Assembly: GCF_000023125.1 (NCBI RefSeq)
Contig: NC_013037.1
Span: 1,178,001-1,242,000, forward strand
DNA from: Dyadobacter fermentans DSM 18053
GTDB lineage: Bacteria; Bacteroidota; Bacteroidia; Cytophagales; Spirosomataceae
Length of the DNA: 64,000 nt
Reading direction: 5' to 3'
Both the position numbers and the translations under genes were made by a program. Below the pieces are notes generated by a model, which saw nothing but the letters and a program-made list of their open reading frames with translations, made no database searches and was not told the DNA's origin. This document shows positions 62,093 to 64,000 of this stretch, piece after piece; the first letter of the stretch is position 1; each line of letters starts with the position of its first letter.

Positions 62093-62752
62093 CTAAACCA
62101 GCTGCGCTTTAATGTATTTGATCGTGTAACCCTTCGCTGTGAAAATTGCTTCGTAATGTGTACGCACGCCGTGATGCTCATCTAACAAATGCGAGTGATA
62201 CAAGTCGTCGGTATGTTCGAGTATCCTGAATTTCGGGTCCTCGCTCAACGTCTGCAAACTGTATTCGTAAAAAAACGTGTTATCTGTTTTCACGAAAAAC
62301 ATCCCTCCCGGCTTCAAAAAATTGGCATACCTGCTCAAAAACGTGGGATTTGTGAGGCGATATTTCTCATAGCGGTTGCGAACCTGCGGGTCCGGATGAA
62401 CGAGCCAGATTTCGCTTAGCTCGCCCTGGCCAAAAAACTCCTCGGAAAACTGGATGCCTGCCCGCAGAAATGCGACGTTCGTTAAATTCTGCTCGCTGGC
62501 CATGGCACTCCCCCGCGCAATGCGGTCGCCTTTGATGTCCACGCCAATGAAGTTCTTATCAGGGAACTTCGCGCCTAGACCGATCGTGTATTCCCCCTTG
62601 CCGCAGGCTAATTCCACGACGATCGGGTTCTCGTTGTTAAAGTAAAGTTTATTCCAATTGCCTTTGATTTCCGAATAAAGCGGTTTGCCCGCCTGCACTA
62701 CATTGTCTGCTTCTTCACTAAACCTGTAAAACGCTAACTTTTTTCTGCCCAT
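62093..62752 (-). CDS. trmB: tRNA (guanine-N7)-methyltransferase
   Basis: SAM-dependent methyltransferase that forms m7G46 in tRNA variable loops. SAM motif VELACGKGEYTIGLGAKFPD at residues about 45-64, then IGVDIKGDRIARG; the catalytic HPDPQVRNRYEKYRL near 125 and FFVKTDN near 160 are TrmB hallmarks. ATG 62752 (MGRKKLAFYRF) is chosen; the upstream ATG at 62782 would extend into the folC end. 219 residues is normal. Sits 16 bases downstream of folC and is probably co-transcribed with it. Confidence 0.93.
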   Translation of the reverse strand: MGRKKLAFYRFSEEADNVVQAGKPLYSEIKGNWNKLYFNNENPIVVELACGKGEYTIGLGAKFPDKNFIGVDIKGDRIARGSAMASEQNLTNVAFLRAGIQFSEEFFGQGELSEIWLVHPDPQVRNRYEKYRLTNPTFLSRYANFLKPGGMFFVKTDNTFFYEYSLQTLSEDPKFRILEHTDDLYHSHLLDEHHGVRTHYEAIFTAKGYTIKYIKAQLV

Positions 62753-62768
62753 TATACTTGAATATGCT

Positions 62769-64000
62769 CTATAAATTCTCAATATCTGCTACGACGAATG
62801 TACTGCCTCCCACATAGATCGCGTCCGTCGGTGCGGAATCCCGTAATGCCGCTGCAAGCGCTTCTTTCACATTTCCGAAGGTTTCGCCTGCCAAGCCGCA
62901 TTCCAGTGCCCTGGCCTGCAATTCCGGCGCTTTTAATGCACGCATGTTGGAAGGTTCGCAAAAATAATATTGCGCATCGCGCGGGAACAGCGAAAGCATG
63001 GTCGAAATGTCCTTATCACCGACAAACCCGATCACAAACCGCTTTTTACCTTTGCAAACGCTTTCAAATTGTGCCAGGGTGGCTGTGAGCCCGGCCGTGT
63101 TGTGCGCCGTGTCGCAATAGACATTGGGGGCCTGGCCCAATTGCTGCCACCGTCCCTTCAAACCCGTGATGCTTCCCACAGCGCGTAACGCACGGATGAC
63201 GGCTTCATCGCAAATGTTCCAACCTTTCGACAAAAGGGCCTTTCTGGCGGCCCAAACGCCGGCAACGTTTTTCAATTGATAAGAACCGGTAAGGTCAAGA
63301 GCGAGATTTTCCGCCTCCAAATCACCCGACCCGCGGTTTTGGATATTCACCAGCATTAGTCCGTCGCGCATGCCCACGTATGTTACGTCGTACGCACGCG
63401 CAGCGAACGTCAATGGTGCCTGGGCATTTTCTGCCGCGGCTGTGATGACATCGGATATTTCCGCATTCTGGTCCTCGCTCACGACGACGGGCACGGCATT
63501 TTTGATAATACCGGCCTTTTCCGCCGCAATTTTGCCCAGCGTATCTCCAAGAAACTGCATGTGATCGAAACTGATGTTGGTAATCACTGACAGCTCAGGC
63601 GTAATCACATTGGTGGAATCCAGCCGCCCGCCCATGCCCACTTCGATTACGGCAACATCGACTTTCGATCGCCCGAAATACGAAAAAGCCATCGCAACTG
63701 TGACTTCGAAGAATGATGGAGATAATCTTTCAATGTTAGATTTCTGATCGTCGATAAAATCAACAATGAAATCTTCCGAAACCGGCACGCCATTAACGCG
63801 GATTCGCTCCCGAAAGTCCTTTAAATGAGGCGATGTGTACAATCCGACGCGGTAACCTGCTTCTTGGAGGATTGCCGCGAGCATATGAGAAGTGCTTCCC
63901 TTGCCATTAGTGCCTGCAATATGGATTGTGGGAAACTGATCCTGCGGATCGCCCAGGAGCTTACATAGCTCCCGTGTAGTATGAAGGCCCGGCTTGAAAG
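62769..64000 (-). CDS. folC: Folylpolyglutamate synthase / dihydrofolate synthase, 5' end beyond window
   Basis: Adds glutamate to dihydropteroate and folates using ATP. The frame is open through the right edge, so the start codon lies outside and the gene is partial. The P-loop HIAGTNGKGSTSHM is encoded at about 63880-63921, followed by SPHLKDFRERIRVNG, VEVGMGGRLDSTNV, ITNISFDHMQFLGDT with AAEKAGIIK, and the C-terminal Mur-ligase-type domain (LKGRWQQLG, YCDTAHNTAG). At least 410 residues are present, which fits the usual 420-440. A methionine at 63884 lies within the P-loop and is not the start. Confidence 0.93.
   Translation of the reverse strand, partial: FKPGLHTTRELCKLLGDPQDQFPTIHIAGTNGKGSTSHMLAAILQEAGYRVGLYTSPHLKDFRERIRVNGVPVSEDFIVDFIDDQKSNIERLSPSFFEVTVAMAFSYFGRSKVDVAVIEVGMGGRLDSTNVITPELSVITNISFDHMQFLGDTLGKIAAEKAGIIKNAVPVVVSEDQNAEISDVITAAAENAQAPLTFAARAYDVTYVGMRDGLMLVNIQNRGSGDLEAENLALDLTGSYQLKNVAGVWAARKALLSKGWNICDEAVIRALRAVGSITGLKGRWQQLGQAPNVYCDTAHNTAGLTATLAQFESVCKGKKRFVIGFVGDKDISTMLSLFPRDAQYYFCEPSNMRALKAPELQARALECGLAGETFGNVKEALAAALRDSAPTDAIYVGGSTFVVADIENL

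Noticed and set aside
63840..63884. Methionine at 63884 as the folC start
   Set aside because: The frame stays open to the window edge and the bases just beyond encode the P-loop GTNGKGST, so the true start lies outside.

Overview
The window looks like a chromosome segment of a Bacteroidetes bacterium of the Cytophagales type, close in character to Dyadobacter. This is an inference from content: four SusC/SusD pairs with C-terminal-Phe outer-membrane barrels and lipobox SusD partners, a type IX secretion C-terminal domain protein, few Shine-Dalgarno sites, and many Tat-like exported enzymes of sugar metabolism. No rRNA, tRNA, CRISPR array, transposase or prophage was seen.

Region 1 (38-20125, all + strand) is a sugar-acid locus. 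Two SusC/SusD pairs bracket three enolase-superfamily dehydratases (a ManD/RspA-like enzyme, an unassigned one, and DgoD) and a LacI regulator. They are followed by a PQQ/cytochrome c dehydrogenase, DgoK, a KDPGal aldolase, an ExuT/DgoT-type transporter and a GNAT acetyltransferase. Together these make an aldose to aldonate to 2-keto-3-deoxy acid to pyruvate plus glyceraldehyde-3-phosphate route. The dehydrogenase and all three dehydratases carry export signals, so the first two steps may occur in the periplasm.

Region 2 (20131-25690) holds an HxlR regulator divergent from a short-chain dehydrogenase, a fused trehalose-phosphate synthase/phosphatase, a Crp-family regulator, a DinB-like protein and a small orphan protein. 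Region 3 (25935-30270, - strand) is an operon for a GntP permease, RidA, a fold-III PLP enzyme with the D-serine-dehydratase HxC zinc motif, and an M19 dipeptidase. Three of its intergenic gaps carry octamer-repeat hairpins. Region 4 is gyrA and a TPR protein.

Region 5 (35095-56797) combines two SusC/SusD pairs on the - strand with proteins of a Planctomycetes-like style (DUF1501, DUF1549/DUF1553 with cytochrome c, a large CxxCH sugar-dehydrogenase-like protein) and two Tat-exported hydroxypyruvate-isomerase-like paralogues. An MBOAT acyltransferase and an SGNH-like partner sit between them on the + strand. Four of these - strand units share an identically spaced 42-bp promoter-like motif (GACAGNNCAGGA, 22 bases, TANTATTG), which suggests one co-regulated set.

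Region 6 (57205-64000) holds a T9SS-sorted surface protein, an XRE regulator, and housekeeping genes dapD, gap, trmB and folC (folC runs off the right edge).
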